From Selaginella moellendorffii (taxonomy: Eukaryota > Streptophyta > Lycopodiopsida > Selaginellales > Selaginellaceae): a stretch of 64,000 nt of DNA. The stretch covers positions 3,066,559 to 3,130,558 of the forward strand of contig NW_003314265.1 in the NCBI RefSeq assembly GCF_000143415.4. Reading direction: 5' to 3'. Numbering within the stretch: position 1 is the stretch's first letter; every line of letters begins with the position of its first letter. The notes under the pieces were generated by a model. It saw nothing but the letters and a program-made list of their open reading frames with translations. It had not been told where the DNA came from and searched no databases. The translations under genes were made by a program, and so were the position numbers. This document shows, in pieces, positions 56,094-64,000 of this stretch.

Positions 56094-57242
56094 ATGCCAC
56101 TGCCACACGCTCTTTCTTCTCCCCGGCAGTCCCAATCGATCCTTGCCTACCTCGATTCTCCCCATCGCCATCGCGATCGTGGCTTGTCGCCGCAATTTCG
56201 TGTCGAAATCCCTGCTCGCGCAACGTTTCTCGCGGAAAAGCGATCCAGCCTGCCGGCCAGGAGAGCTCCTAGGGTTCTTGGATCTTTTGGGGGCGCGTCT
56301 TCTTTCTCGTCCTCTTCGTCCGGTGTAATGGCGCCCAAGCTCGATCCCTCGCTGCATTTGAAGGCATTCGACGACGGCGGCAAGCTCGCCGAGGGGCTGG
56401 CGGATCACATCAGCAAGCTCTCGGCTGCATCGATCGAGAGGAAGGGCGCATTCACTGTTGTGCTGTCGGGAGGATCGCTCGTCTCGGCGCTCACGTAAGT
56501 GATGATCTCCTTTTGCTCGATTCGATTCTTGGTGGCGAAATTCACGAGGGATCGATCGATTCAGGAAGCTTGCGCAAGCGCCGGTCGTGGACCAGATCGA
56601 TTGGAGCCGATGGCATGTCTTCTGGGTGGACGAGCGCGCGGTCCGCAAGGATGATCCGGACAGCAGCTACAAGCTCGCGCACGATCTCTTCCTCTCCAAG
56701 GTAGAGAATTTCCTCCAGAATCTTTGCAGCTAGCTTCCAACACTTGGTTTTTTCTTCTTGGATCATCCAAGGTGACGATTCCAGTGTCTCAAGTCTACTC
56801 CATCAATGACGCTCTCGACGCCGACGCCGCCGCCGACGACTACCAGGCTTTGATCGCGCATTCCATCCAGACGGGGATCCTCGACACATCGCAGCAGGGA
56901 CTTCCCCGATTCGATCTCATCCTCCTGGGGATGGGACCTGACGGCCACATCGCGTCGCTCTTCCCAAACCATCCGCTGATCCAGGAGAGGCAGCGATGGG
57001 TGTGCTCCATCACCGATTCCCCAAAGCCGCCACCCCAGCGCATCACCATGACGCTGCCGGTGATCAACGCGGCCGCCAACGTCGTGTTCGTCGCCTCCGG
57101 GGCCTCCAAGGCAGAGATGGTGGCGCGAGTTTTCGGGGAGGAGCTCCCGGCTGGGGAGTTGCCGGCGCAGATGATCTTGCCTCTTGATGGAAACCTGGTA
57201 TGGTACGTGGATCGAGCGGCTGCTGGACAATATGGACGCTGA
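56094..57242 (+). CDS. PGL: 6-phosphogluconolactonase, probably plastid-targeted
   Basis: Three exons: 56,094-56,494, 56,565-56,700 and 56,772-57,242. They give 335 residues in an exact frame. The enzyme hydrolyses 6-phosphogluconolactone to 6-phosphogluconate, the second step of the oxidative pentose phosphate pathway. Diagnostic motifs are LSGGSLVSAL (about 125-134), the WHVFWVDERAV strand and LLGMGPDGHIASLFP. The last is the hallmark of the family, with the catalytic histidine. The first 78 residues are serine/arginine-rich with few acids, a likely plastid transit peptide. An internal in-frame ATG at 56,329 (MAPKLDP) would give a cytosolic form of usual length. No C-terminal peroxisome signal is present (ends QYGR). 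Convergent with the peroxiredoxin gene. Confidence 0.95.
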
Positions 57243-57442
57243 TTGTTTCGTGATCTCGCAAGGAAATAATTCTTTTGATTCGAAAGAAACTTCCGATGAT
57301 TAAACGCAAGAACTTCATTGTCCTGCTAAAAGTCTTTATTTTGCGAAAGAAAGCTTCCAACTCTAGGTTCGCTCTATCATCTATCAAAGCCAAAAACGAA
57401 GTAAAAACGAAGTTCTATCACCTCGTATGTAGCTCTTGGAGC

Positions 57443-58165
57443 TTAGAGTGCCTTGAGGATCTCGTCGGCGCTGCTCACCGTGTAGGCACCACCCTCCTCG
57501 AGATTCAACACCTTGACGATCCCATCCTCGGCCAGCAGAGAGTAGCGCCGGGACCTCACTCCCAATCCCTCCACCTTGTCTGAAAGATCCACGGTCACTC
57601 CCAGATCGCGGGTAAACTTGCCATTGCCGTCGGACAGCATGAGGATCTTGCCATTGACGCCCAGCGCCTCGCCCCACGACTTCATGACGAAGGCATCGTT
57701 CACGGAGACGCAGGCGATGGTGTCCACCCCCTTGGACTTGAGCTCGTCCGCCTTGTCGATGAATCCCGGGACGTGCTTGGAGGAGCAAGTGGGCGTGAAA
57801 GCTCCGGGCACCGCGAAGATCACCACCTTCTTCTTGCTCGTCAGGTCCGACACCTTGATGCTCTGGATGGCGCCGCTCTCGTCGAAGTAGGAGAGCTCTC
57901 CATCGGGAATCCTCTCCCCGACCGCGATGCTCGGCTTTGTGGTGGTGGTGCCGACCGCCGCGGCTGTGGCGAGGCTCCGCGATGGCGCCCTGGAGATGGT
58001 CGTCCCATAGACGGAGCTTCTACTGTACAGGGATGGCGATGCCTGGAGCGCCGACGAGCGCTGCCTGAGGAATTGTCGCCCAGTGGTGAGGAGAGCGTGG
58101 CGGATTTGGGGCCTGGACGAGGACGCGACGAGCGATGGCACGACGGCGGCAGCTAGCGACGCCAT
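57443..58165 (-). CDS. PRXIIE: Type II peroxiredoxin, plastid form (PrxIIE)
   Basis: Intronless; 240 residues from the ATG at 58,165. An upstream in-frame ATG at 58,288 would add 41 residues, but [12 protein letters not shown] at 58,165 is a typical plastid-transit start. The thioredoxin-fold domain covers about 78-240. The peroxidatic cysteine is C127 in PGAFTPTCS and the resolving cysteine is C152 in TIACVSVND, 25 residues apart as in the family. The motifs RSRRYSLL and VLNLEEGGA favour the plastid E form over mitochondrial F. It reduces hydrogen peroxide and organic peroxides using glutaredoxin or thioredoxin. It shares a 280-bp divergent promoter with the PPR gene, which contains CACGTG. 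Confidence 0.95.
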   Translation of the reverse strand: MASLAAAVVPSLVASSSRPQIRHALLTTGRQFLRQRSSALQASPSLYSRSSVYGTTISRAPSRSLATAAAVGTTTTKPSIAVGERIPDGELSYFDESGAIQSIKVSDLTSKKKVVIFAVPGAFTPTCSSKHVPGFIDKADELKSKGVDTIACVSVNDAFVMKSWGEALGVNGKILMLSDGNGKFTRDLGVTVDLSDKVEGLGVRSRRYSLLAEDGIVKVLNLEEGGAYTVSSADEILKAL

Positions 58166-58354
58166 GGACAGATTATCGGAGATTCTGCGAAAGAATGTAG
58201 CAATCAATCGAGCGAACGAAGACCTAAAAGCTTTTACCTCCGCCTCGCGAACGAACGATGTAGCCCTTGCGACGACGAAAAAGCCCAAGAACAGCGGAGG
58301 AGGAGAAATGTATGCGATGGGAATATCTTCTCTACGTGGCCAAATTCAAGCGTG

Positions 58355-58362
58355 ACACGTGG
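58355..58362. promoter_or_regulatory. G-box/ABRE-like element
   Basis: ACACGTGG, containing CACGTG, lies between the divergent peroxiredoxin and PPR genes. This core binds bZIP and bHLH factors in plants. Use here is inferred. Confidence 0.45.
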
Positions 58363-58383
58363 TAAACCCTCCCTTAGGGTTTA
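58363..58383 (+). promoter_or_regulatory. Inverted telo-box pair upstream of the PPR gene
   Basis: TAAACCCT (58,363-58,370) and AGGGTTTA (58,376-58,383) form an inverted pair with a 5-bp spacer, 61 bp before the PPR start codon. The spacing equals that before the maturase gene, although the arms face the other way. Confidence 0.55.
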
Positions 58384-58444
58384 TGCGGAGCGGCATTCTC
58401 AAGTCGATCCGGCATTTGGAGCGAGGGCGGCGATGAGCTAGCGA

Positions 58445-61400
58445 ATGCTGCGCAGTAAGTCTCGATTCTCAGGAATCATATCTTTGAGGAATCGATCTCC
58501 GGGACAAGATCTCTCCAATGCTGCCCACAGCACTGAATTTCATCATGGATCGTCTGTCGAGAGGCGGGCCGAAATATCGCCCGACGACTATGCGCAGCTC
58601 CTGGATGCCTGCGCGGCGAGCAAGGATCTCCACCAAGGTCTGCTGGTTCATGCTCGCATCTCCAACCTCGCGCTGGATTCTAACGTGTTCCTTGGAAACA
58701 GGCTTGTGGTCATGTATCTCGCCTGTGGTCGCCCCGACGAGGCCCAGCGCTCCTTCTACAAAATGCCCAACCGCGGCCCGGTTCCATGGACCAGCATGAT
58801 AGGCACTCTCGCTCGAGAATTCCACTTCCACTCGGCTCTCTCGGTTTTTCACACCATGCTGCTGGAAGGAGTCCCTCCGGATAGTCCCACACTCGCGACG
58901 GTGATCAGCGTTTGCGGGAATCTGGAAGATCGAGGCCGAGCCTCTCGCTTACTCCACTCCATCGCCGTGGAGACTGGCAGGGACAGCGAGACCATCGTTG
59001 GAACTGCTCTCGTCTCAATGCATCCGGATTTTGGCCATGCGCGGCAGGTTTTTGAGGGTGTTCTCGCCAAGGACGTGAGAACTTGGAATGCGATGATGGA
59101 CGTTTATATGCGGAGGTCTGACTACTCAGAAGTGCTGAGGCTCTTTCAGGAGATGGACGTGGAGCCGGACAGGTCGAGCTTTGTCAAGGCTCTCAACGCT
59201 TGCAGTGGTCTCGGGGATTTGGAACAGGGCCGGGTTCTTCACGAGCAGGCTATCGAGAAAGGATTCCATGCAGACGTCCGGGTGGAAGCAGCAATCTTTA
59301 GCCTCTACTCCAAGGGGCAGAATCTGGACGTGCTGTTCAACTATGCTCCTCACCACGACAGCGTTGTCTTGTGGACAAGAAGGATGGCTGCGAGCACGAA
59401 GCAAGGACACAGTGCTACGACGATGCAGTACTTCGGACTCATGCAGCTGGAGGGAATCAAGCCGGATAGAGTGACTCTGCTGACGATTGTTGACGCCTTG
59501 GATCGCTCTTGTTTCCTCGCCGTGGGCAGGATGGTCCATTCTCACGCTCGAGAACTGGGACTCGGGGGCCTCGCCAGCCTCATGAACGCTGTTATGAACA
59601 TGTACGCGAGGTGTGGGAGCTTGGAAGAGGCAGTCCAAGTGTTTGCAGAAATTCGCAAGGATCTAATTTCCTGGAACACTATCATCGGAGCCTACGTACA
59701 TCATGCACACTACGAAGAAGCTATCAACTTGTTCCAACAGATGCAGCTCCAAGGTTTTCCACCGGACAAGATTACGTTGCTAGCGATGCTCAAGGTTTGT
59801 TCAAACTCAAAGTTCTTTCTCAAGAGCAAACTGATCCATGCTTGTGTTGTAGAGCTTGGCGACGAGGTAGAGCTAGCCGCTGCCATCATGGGAATGTATG
59901 GCAAGTGTGGAAACCTAGAAGCCTCAGCCACAGTATTTAGCAGCAGCGCCTTCCAGCAAAGTCCGGCGACTTGGAACTCGAGGTTAGCAGCACTGAGTCA
60001 AGAGGGACAGTCGACAGAAGCTCTTGTTCTCTACAGCTGTATGCTGCTCCAAGGTGTGATGCCTGACAGAGTTACCTTCCTTGCTCTTCTCGACGTAGCA
60101 GCCACTTTAGAAGCTCGACCGGTTGTGGAGGGACTACACGGCCATATAATCCAGCGTGGTTACGCTCGAGATACGTTCGTAGCCACTGCACTGCTCGACA
60201 CTTACAGCAAGTGCGGAAGGCTGGAGGAGGCACGTTGCGTATTTGAAACACTCAGCCTTGGAGACCGCAACGTTGTTTGCTGGACTGCCATGGTCTCCGC
60301 CTACGGGCAGCACGGTTTCTTTGGAGAAGCGCTGCTGTATTTCCAACTCATGCAGCTCCAGGGTGAAGCTCCAAACAAGGTGACAATGGCTGCCGTGCTG
60401 ACTGCTTGCTCGAAAGTGGAACTTGAAGCTGATGAACTCAAGAGCGTGATGCGGGTATACCGGTGCTGCGTCGAACTTGGACATGATCGAGAGCTCGTGG
60501 TTGGAAATGCCGCTCTGAGCGTCCATGCCAAACTGGGAAACTTGAGGGAGGCCCGTGAGATCTTCTCTAGGATGTGGACACGCAACGTTGTCAGCTGGAA
60601 CTCCATCCTGTCGGCCTGTGCTCAAGTCGGAGAAAGCAGGGAATGCCGGTGCCTGTTTCGACATATGCTGCTGGAGAGCGACTCCAGACCTGACAACTAT
60701 ACCTTCATCACCATCCTCGGCGTTTGCAAGCAGAGCCGAGAGGATCTAACTCATGGAAGGCTTCTTCATCAACTTGCCAGGGAGAGCAGCGGCAGCCTGG
60801 ATCTTATCGTCGCGACAGCCTTGGTTCACATGTACTCGGAATGTGGAAGCCTCGAGGACGCGGCGACGACTTTCGGCACGATACAGCAGCCTGATGTGGT
60901 GTCTTGGAATGCGATGATCTCGGCCCTGTCGCACTATGGCGAGTTCCAGAGAGTTTTCGACTTGTTCCAGCGGATGAAAGACTCCAAAGTTGCTCCCGAC
61001 AGCCTCACATTCGTTGCGGTCCTGAATGCATGCACCGCCAACTCGGAGCTCGAGCTTGGCCAACGTGTTTTCTCCGAGGCAGTCCGGGCAGGATTTGGAG
61101 CAGAAGTCGCAGCAGCTGGCATCAACCTGTTTGGAAAGTGTGGAAAGCTGGAAGCCGCAGTGGAAACGTTCCTGACGCTAGTGCCACACGAGAAAAGCTT
61201 GCTGGCTTGGAACGGACTGGCCACGGCGTTGGCTCACGGCGCAAGGCCGAGCGAAGTGATCCGAGTGCTCGAGTGCATGCGGCTATCGGGCATTGATCCG
61301 GACTTGGTGACTTTCGTGAGCGTTCTCTCCACACTGAGTCATGCCGGATTCGTGGAGGCCTGCTGCTACCAGTTGAGCTCCATGAGCACGGATCACGGCC

Positions 61401-61711
61401 TTACTCCATCGGCTACTCACTACTGCTGCGTGATCGACGTGCTCGGCCGGGCTGGATTGCTGGACGAGGCCGAGGAGATGGTGGCCGTCAAACTTAGAAA
61501 CAGGAGGCAGGAGCTTTCATCATCCCGAAGTAGCGGTGGCAGTGGTGATGACCCTCTCGTCGTTCTCTGGACGAGCTTCCTAGCCGCGTGCGGGATCCAT
61601 GGAGACTCGGAGCGTGGGAAGCGAGCAGTGGAGAGAATTCTCGCGCGCCAGCCTGAGGATGCTGCAACGTACGTAGTCTTGTCCAACATTGCTTCTCTGG
61701 GAGGAACGTAA
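58445..61711 (+). CDS. PLS-class pentatricopeptide repeat protein
   Basis: Intronless, 1,088 residues. The arginine/serine-rich start (MLRSKSRFSG, ISLRNRSPG) suggests import into a mitochondrion or plastid. From about residue 46 PPR motifs run almost to the end, with the long/short alternation of the PLS class. Examples: VMYLACGRPDEAQRSF, NMYARCGSLEEAVQVF, SWNTIIGAYVHHAHYEEA, DTYSKCGRLEEARCVF and HMYSECGSLEDAATTF. The end (CCVIDVLGRAGLLDEAEEM, then ATYVVLSNIASLGGT) enters the E domain and stops early; no DYW domain follows. Such proteins bind organelle RNA sequence-specifically and act in C-to-U editing or splicing. The target cannot be read here. An editing role would need a DYW supplied in trans. 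Confidence 0.93.
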   Translation: MLRSKSRFSGIISLRNRSPGQDLSNAAHSTEFHHGSSVERRAEISPDDYAQLLDACAASKDLHQGLLVHARISNLALDSNVFLGNRLVVMYLACGRPDEAQRSFYKMPNRGPVPWTSMIGTLAREFHFHSALSVFHTMLLEGVPPDSPTLATVISVCGNLEDRGRASRLLHSIAVETGRDSETIVGTALVSMHPDFGHARQVFEGVLAKDVRTWNAMMDVYMRRSDYSEVLRLFQEMDVEPDRSSFVKALNACSGLGDLEQGRVLHEQAIEKGFHADVRVEAAIFSLYSKGQNLDVLFNYAPHHDSVVLWTRRMAASTKQGHSATTMQYFGLMQLEGIKPDRVTLLTIVDALDRSCFLAVGRMVHSHARELGLGGLASLMNAVMNMYARCGSLEEAVQVFAEIRKDLISWNTIIGAYVHHAHYEEAINLFQQMQLQGFPPDKITLLAMLKVCSNSKFFLKSKLIHACVVELGDEVELAAAIMGMYGKCGNLEASATVFSSSAFQQSPATWNSRLAALSQEGQSTEALVLYSCMLLQGVMPDRVTFLALLDVAATLEARPVVEGLHGHIIQRGYARDTFVATALLDTYSKCGRLEEARCVFETLSLGDRNVVCWTAMVSAYGQHGFFGEALLYFQLMQLQGEAPNKVTMAAVLTACSKVELEADELKSVMRVYRCCVELGHDRELVVGNAALSVHAKLGNLREAREIFSRMWTRNVVSWNSILSACAQVGESRECRCLFRHMLLESDSRPDNYTFITILGVCKQSREDLTHGRLLHQLARESSGSLDLIVATALVHMYSECGSLEDAATTFGTIQQPDVVSWNAMISALSHYGEFQRVFDLFQRMKDSKVAPDSLTFVAVLNACTANSELELGQRVFSEAVRAGFGAEVAAAGINLFGKCGKLEAAVETFLTLVPHEKSLLAWNGLATALAHGARPSEVIRVLECMRLSGIDPDLVTFVSVLSTLSHAGFVEACCYQLSSMSTDHGLTPSATHYCCVIDVLGRAGLLDEAEEMVAVKLRNRRQELSSSRSSGGSGDDPLVVLWTSFLAACGIHGDSERGKRAVERILARQPEDAATYVVLSNIASLGGT

Positions 61712-61723
61712 CTTGCTTGTGTC

Positions 61724-62219
61724 CTAAAGAGTAACACTGGAAGTCAGACATAGTAACTTGTTCTCGAAACTTTTACCTGTGGATCTATATGATCCACCGC
61801 TGCCTCCATATCTCCCTGCGCTTCCGAAATGTCAGCCCAAAGTTTTAATCAGTTGACATGAATGAATCCACTTACTGGTGACTTCCATGCCCAAGCGCTG
61901 GGCGAGTTCCTGTAGCTCCACCACCTTTTCGTCATCACGGAGAATGAGCTGCAGCTCGGGCGGCCCCCTGCGCAGAAAAGAGGTTAGCGAGCAAGAACCC
62001 AAAAAAACAAGAAAGGGAGAAACAGAGAATCAAGATTCAAGAGAGAAAGACCCTTAAACTCACCTCAACAAGAGCGTCGATGTCAATAGCGATTGAAGAG
62101 ATCTCCTGGGCTGCAGCGAGGGATGTCCTCTTGGCGAGCTTCCACTCCTTGTGGACCAAGAAAAGGGCAGAAAAATCCACCACGATAACCACCGCAAAGA
62201 AGAGAAAGAAGAACACCAT
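61724..62219 (-). CDS. Small membrane protein of unknown function
   Basis: Best model: exons 62,219-62,064, 61,948-61,876 and 61,815-61,724, giving 106 residues in frame. The N-terminus MVFFFLFFAVVIVVDFSALF is a strong membrane or signal-anchor segment, followed by HKEWKLAKRTSL and a helical acidic stretch. The second exon encodes ILRDDEKVVELQELAQRLG. A more upstream acceptor (CGCAG at about 61,968) would put PPELQLILRD in frame only with a one-base change, so the exon 2 start is uncertain. The product family is not recognised. It ends 13 bp after the PPR stop codon on the other strand, so the 3' regions must overlap. Confidence 0.5.
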
Positions 62220-62370
62220 CTTTGAGACAAGCGAAGCTTGGCGCGCGCGAGAGAGAGAGGAGTGCCCACACACACGCAGTCCAATAAAAATAAAAATGGC
62301 CGACTTAGCCCTAGAACGATATGATTTTAGCCCCTAAAGAATGCCAGCTGGTCCTTTAAGAAATCTGGTT

Positions 62371-62395
62371 TTAGGGTTTATAGACTAGGGTTTAA
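62371..62395 (+). promoter_or_regulatory. Two direct telo-box motifs upstream of NOC1
   Basis: TTAGGGTTTA (62,371-62,380) and CTAGGGTTTAA (62,385-62,395) lie within 30 bp of the start codon. Telo boxes are well known in plant promoters of ribosome-biogenesis and translation genes, which fits the NOC1 function. Confidence 0.6.
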
Positions 62396-62398
62396 GGA

Positions 62399-64000
62399 AT
62401 GAGTGACGAGGCGCTGAAAGCCGATGTCGCCTCGTTCGCTGCGAATTTGGGGCTCGCGTCGTCGCAGGTAGGCTTCAATGATGCGGATTTCCGGAAGAAG
62501 GGGCCTCTGAAGCGCGGCACCGCCAGAAATCCCGACAAGGCCGAGAAATCCCAGAGGATCCCCAGGAAGAAGAAGGAAACCGGAGGTAACAGTAGAAGAG
62601 ATGGTAGAAATGCGGGCTCTCAAGCTAGGAAATGGCCTCCACCGAAGCCAAGGGCCGAGGATTGGAAGAACGAGGCGAAGAAAGTAAATGTGAGCGTAGC
62701 CAAGGTCAGGTTTGGGAAGGATGTCGTTCACTCGCTTTCGCGCTGGGCTGGAAGTGGCGAGAAATGGTACGAGACTGCCGCGGGGATTTCGTCGGCTATC
62801 CAGTTCGTGGAACCGGAGAAAGAGGTGGCTGATGGTTTTGTCCAGCTGAAACGCAAGGAGGCCGAGGCATTGCTCCAGCTGGTTGCGGTGGAGTTCGAGA
62901 GATCAAGGCGGAACAGCAGTGACATGAGGATGATCCAATCGGCTCGCAGGTCGGGGACTTCTGGAGACAAAGTTGCTGCCATGACTATCTTGATCCAGGA
63001 AAATCCTGTGGCAAATCTTCAGACGCTGGACTCGCTTCTCGGTAAGTATTGGTGCGAGTGTGTGTCTTGGGTTTGTGGTAACGCTTCATTTTCAGCAATG
63101 GTTACCTCGAAGGGAGGCAAACGACACGCCTTGTCCGGGCTAGACGTCTTGAAAGAATTGTTTATCATGAGGTAGGCTTCCAAGTTTGATTGTTTTCCTC
63201 TTGAGATTTTAACTTAACCAGGCGTCAGCTTGTTGCCAGATCGGAAACTGACATATTTTGCTCGGCAACCGCTCGCGACTTTGCCTGAAACCAAAGAAGG
63301 TGCAATTCTCCTTTTGTGGTGGTTTTGGGAGGATTGCATTAAAGAGAGGTCTTCTGTGATTTTTCATCTGTTGCCCTGCTTGCTCACTGACTGATTGTTT
63401 TATCCAGGTACGAGAAGTTCGTGAATGCTGTTATAGAGGGAACCAAAGATGCGCTTGTCTACCTTAAGCTGAAAACAGTGAAGGTACTCGTTCGGTGAAA
63501 TTCTACATTTTCCCGCTTAAGAATAGTTTCCATAGACTCTGTACGAACTCTTGAAGGCGAAACCGGAACAAGAAAAGAAGCTGCTCTCAGCTGTCGTTAA
63601 CAAGGTATTACTTACAGTTATTTCAGCTGCATTGTTTACGCTCGTTACGGGCAGCTTGGTGATCCTGAGAGAAAGGCTGCCTCCAATGCTGGTTATTTTC
63701 TGTCGTGCCTTTTGAAAGAACATCCCAATATGACGGTAACTGATACCTCAGATTCATTTGAGCTAGTGGCTCATATTTTTGTTGCAGAAAGTAGTGTTGA
63801 ACGAAGTGGAGGCATTTATGTTTCGGCCAAATCTTGGAATGCGCGCAATTTACTATGCGGTAATTTCTTGTTTGCTCATTTCGTTTTCAAATTGCAAAAT
63901 GTTACTAATCTGTTCCATTTCCTAGTCCGTGTTCATGAACCAATTACGACTAAGCTATAAAGGCGAAGGCCCAAATCTTGCGAAACAACTGATCGACATT
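62399..64000 (+). CDS. NOC1: NOC1/CEBPZ (CBF/Mak21 family) ribosome-biogenesis protein, 5' part
   Basis: Eight exons before the window edge: 62,399-63,041, 63,096-63,171, 63,229-63,348, 63,408-63,483, 63,536-63,604, 63,655-63,735, 63,788-63,859 and 63,926 onward. All junctions are GT-AG and the frame stays open (about 404 residues so far). The N-terminus is lysine/arginine-rich (RIPRKKKE). The family core then begins: LLPDRKLTYFARQPL, LLLWWFWEDCIKERYEKFV, ELLKAKPEQEKKLLSAVVNK, LGDPERKAASNAGYFL, KEHPNM, LNEVEAFMFRPN and MNQLRLSYKGEGPNLA. This matches yeast Noc1/Mak21 and human CEBPZ, nucleolar factors for early 60S subunit assembly with Noc2. The CBF domain lies beyond the window. Two telo boxes precede it. 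Confidence 0.93.

Noticed and set aside
61494-61751. Possible fourth exon of the small minus-strand membrane-protein gene within the PPR antisense strand
   Set aside because: A CTTTAG acceptor exists, but the resulting protein would run antisense to PPR coding sequence. Reading through to the stop at 61,724 is simpler and keeps frame.

Overview
The window is land-plant nuclear DNA, most likely from the lycophyte Selaginella moellendorffii or a close relative. That name is an inference: the genes are plant-specific (NPH3/BTB protein, PLS-class PPR protein, nuclear organelle maturase, SAUR, plastid type II peroxiredoxin), the introns are very short (about 43-60 nt), and gene-dense GC-rich sequence alternates with AT-rich transposon sequence. 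No rRNA, tRNA or CRISPR could be supported.

Layout. Bases 1 to about 47,600 are mostly transposon sequence. They hold one non-autonomous LTR family whose 1.5-1.8 kb LTR carries a GACTCC/TCGGAC minisatellite (window start, 12.1-15.4 kb, 32.4-40.7 kb), two TRIM families (195-bp and 162-bp LTRs), degraded Ty3/gypsy and Ty1/copia elements, and captured or decayed host-gene fragments (maturase, F-box, PPR). Nesting can be read from target-site duplications. A gypsy element (29,328-42,467) is split by a LARD-like element (32,359-40,687, TSD CCTAC), which is itself split by a TRIM (37,837-38,409, TSD TTGAG). At 12.1-15.4 kb one solo LTR (TSD AACAC) sits inside an older solo LTR (TSD TATAA).

One intact-looking gene lies inside the transposon-rich part: a seven-exon minus-strand gene (26,494-28,546) encoding a 571-residue P-loop NTPase with a C-terminal nuclease-like region. 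It resembles Crinkler/CR-type eukaryotic effectors and is the most unusual gene here.

From about 47.6 kb to the end the DNA is gene-dense. In order: a small spliced ORF (-), a nuclear-encoded group II intron maturase (+), a SAUR-like gene (+), an NPH3/RPT2-family gene (-), 6-phosphogluconolactonase (+), plastid peroxiredoxin IIE (-), a long intronless PPR gene (+), a small membrane protein (-), and the 5' part of NOC1/CEBPZ (+), cut by the window edge. The maturase and PPR genes are both predicted organelle RNA-processing factors, and both carry an inverted pair of telo-box motifs just before the start codon. NOC1, a ribosome-biogenesis gene, carries two direct telo boxes. Phosphogluconolactonase (oxidative pentose phosphate pathway, NADPH supply) and peroxiredoxin IIE (peroxide removal) are convergent neighbours with redox roles.
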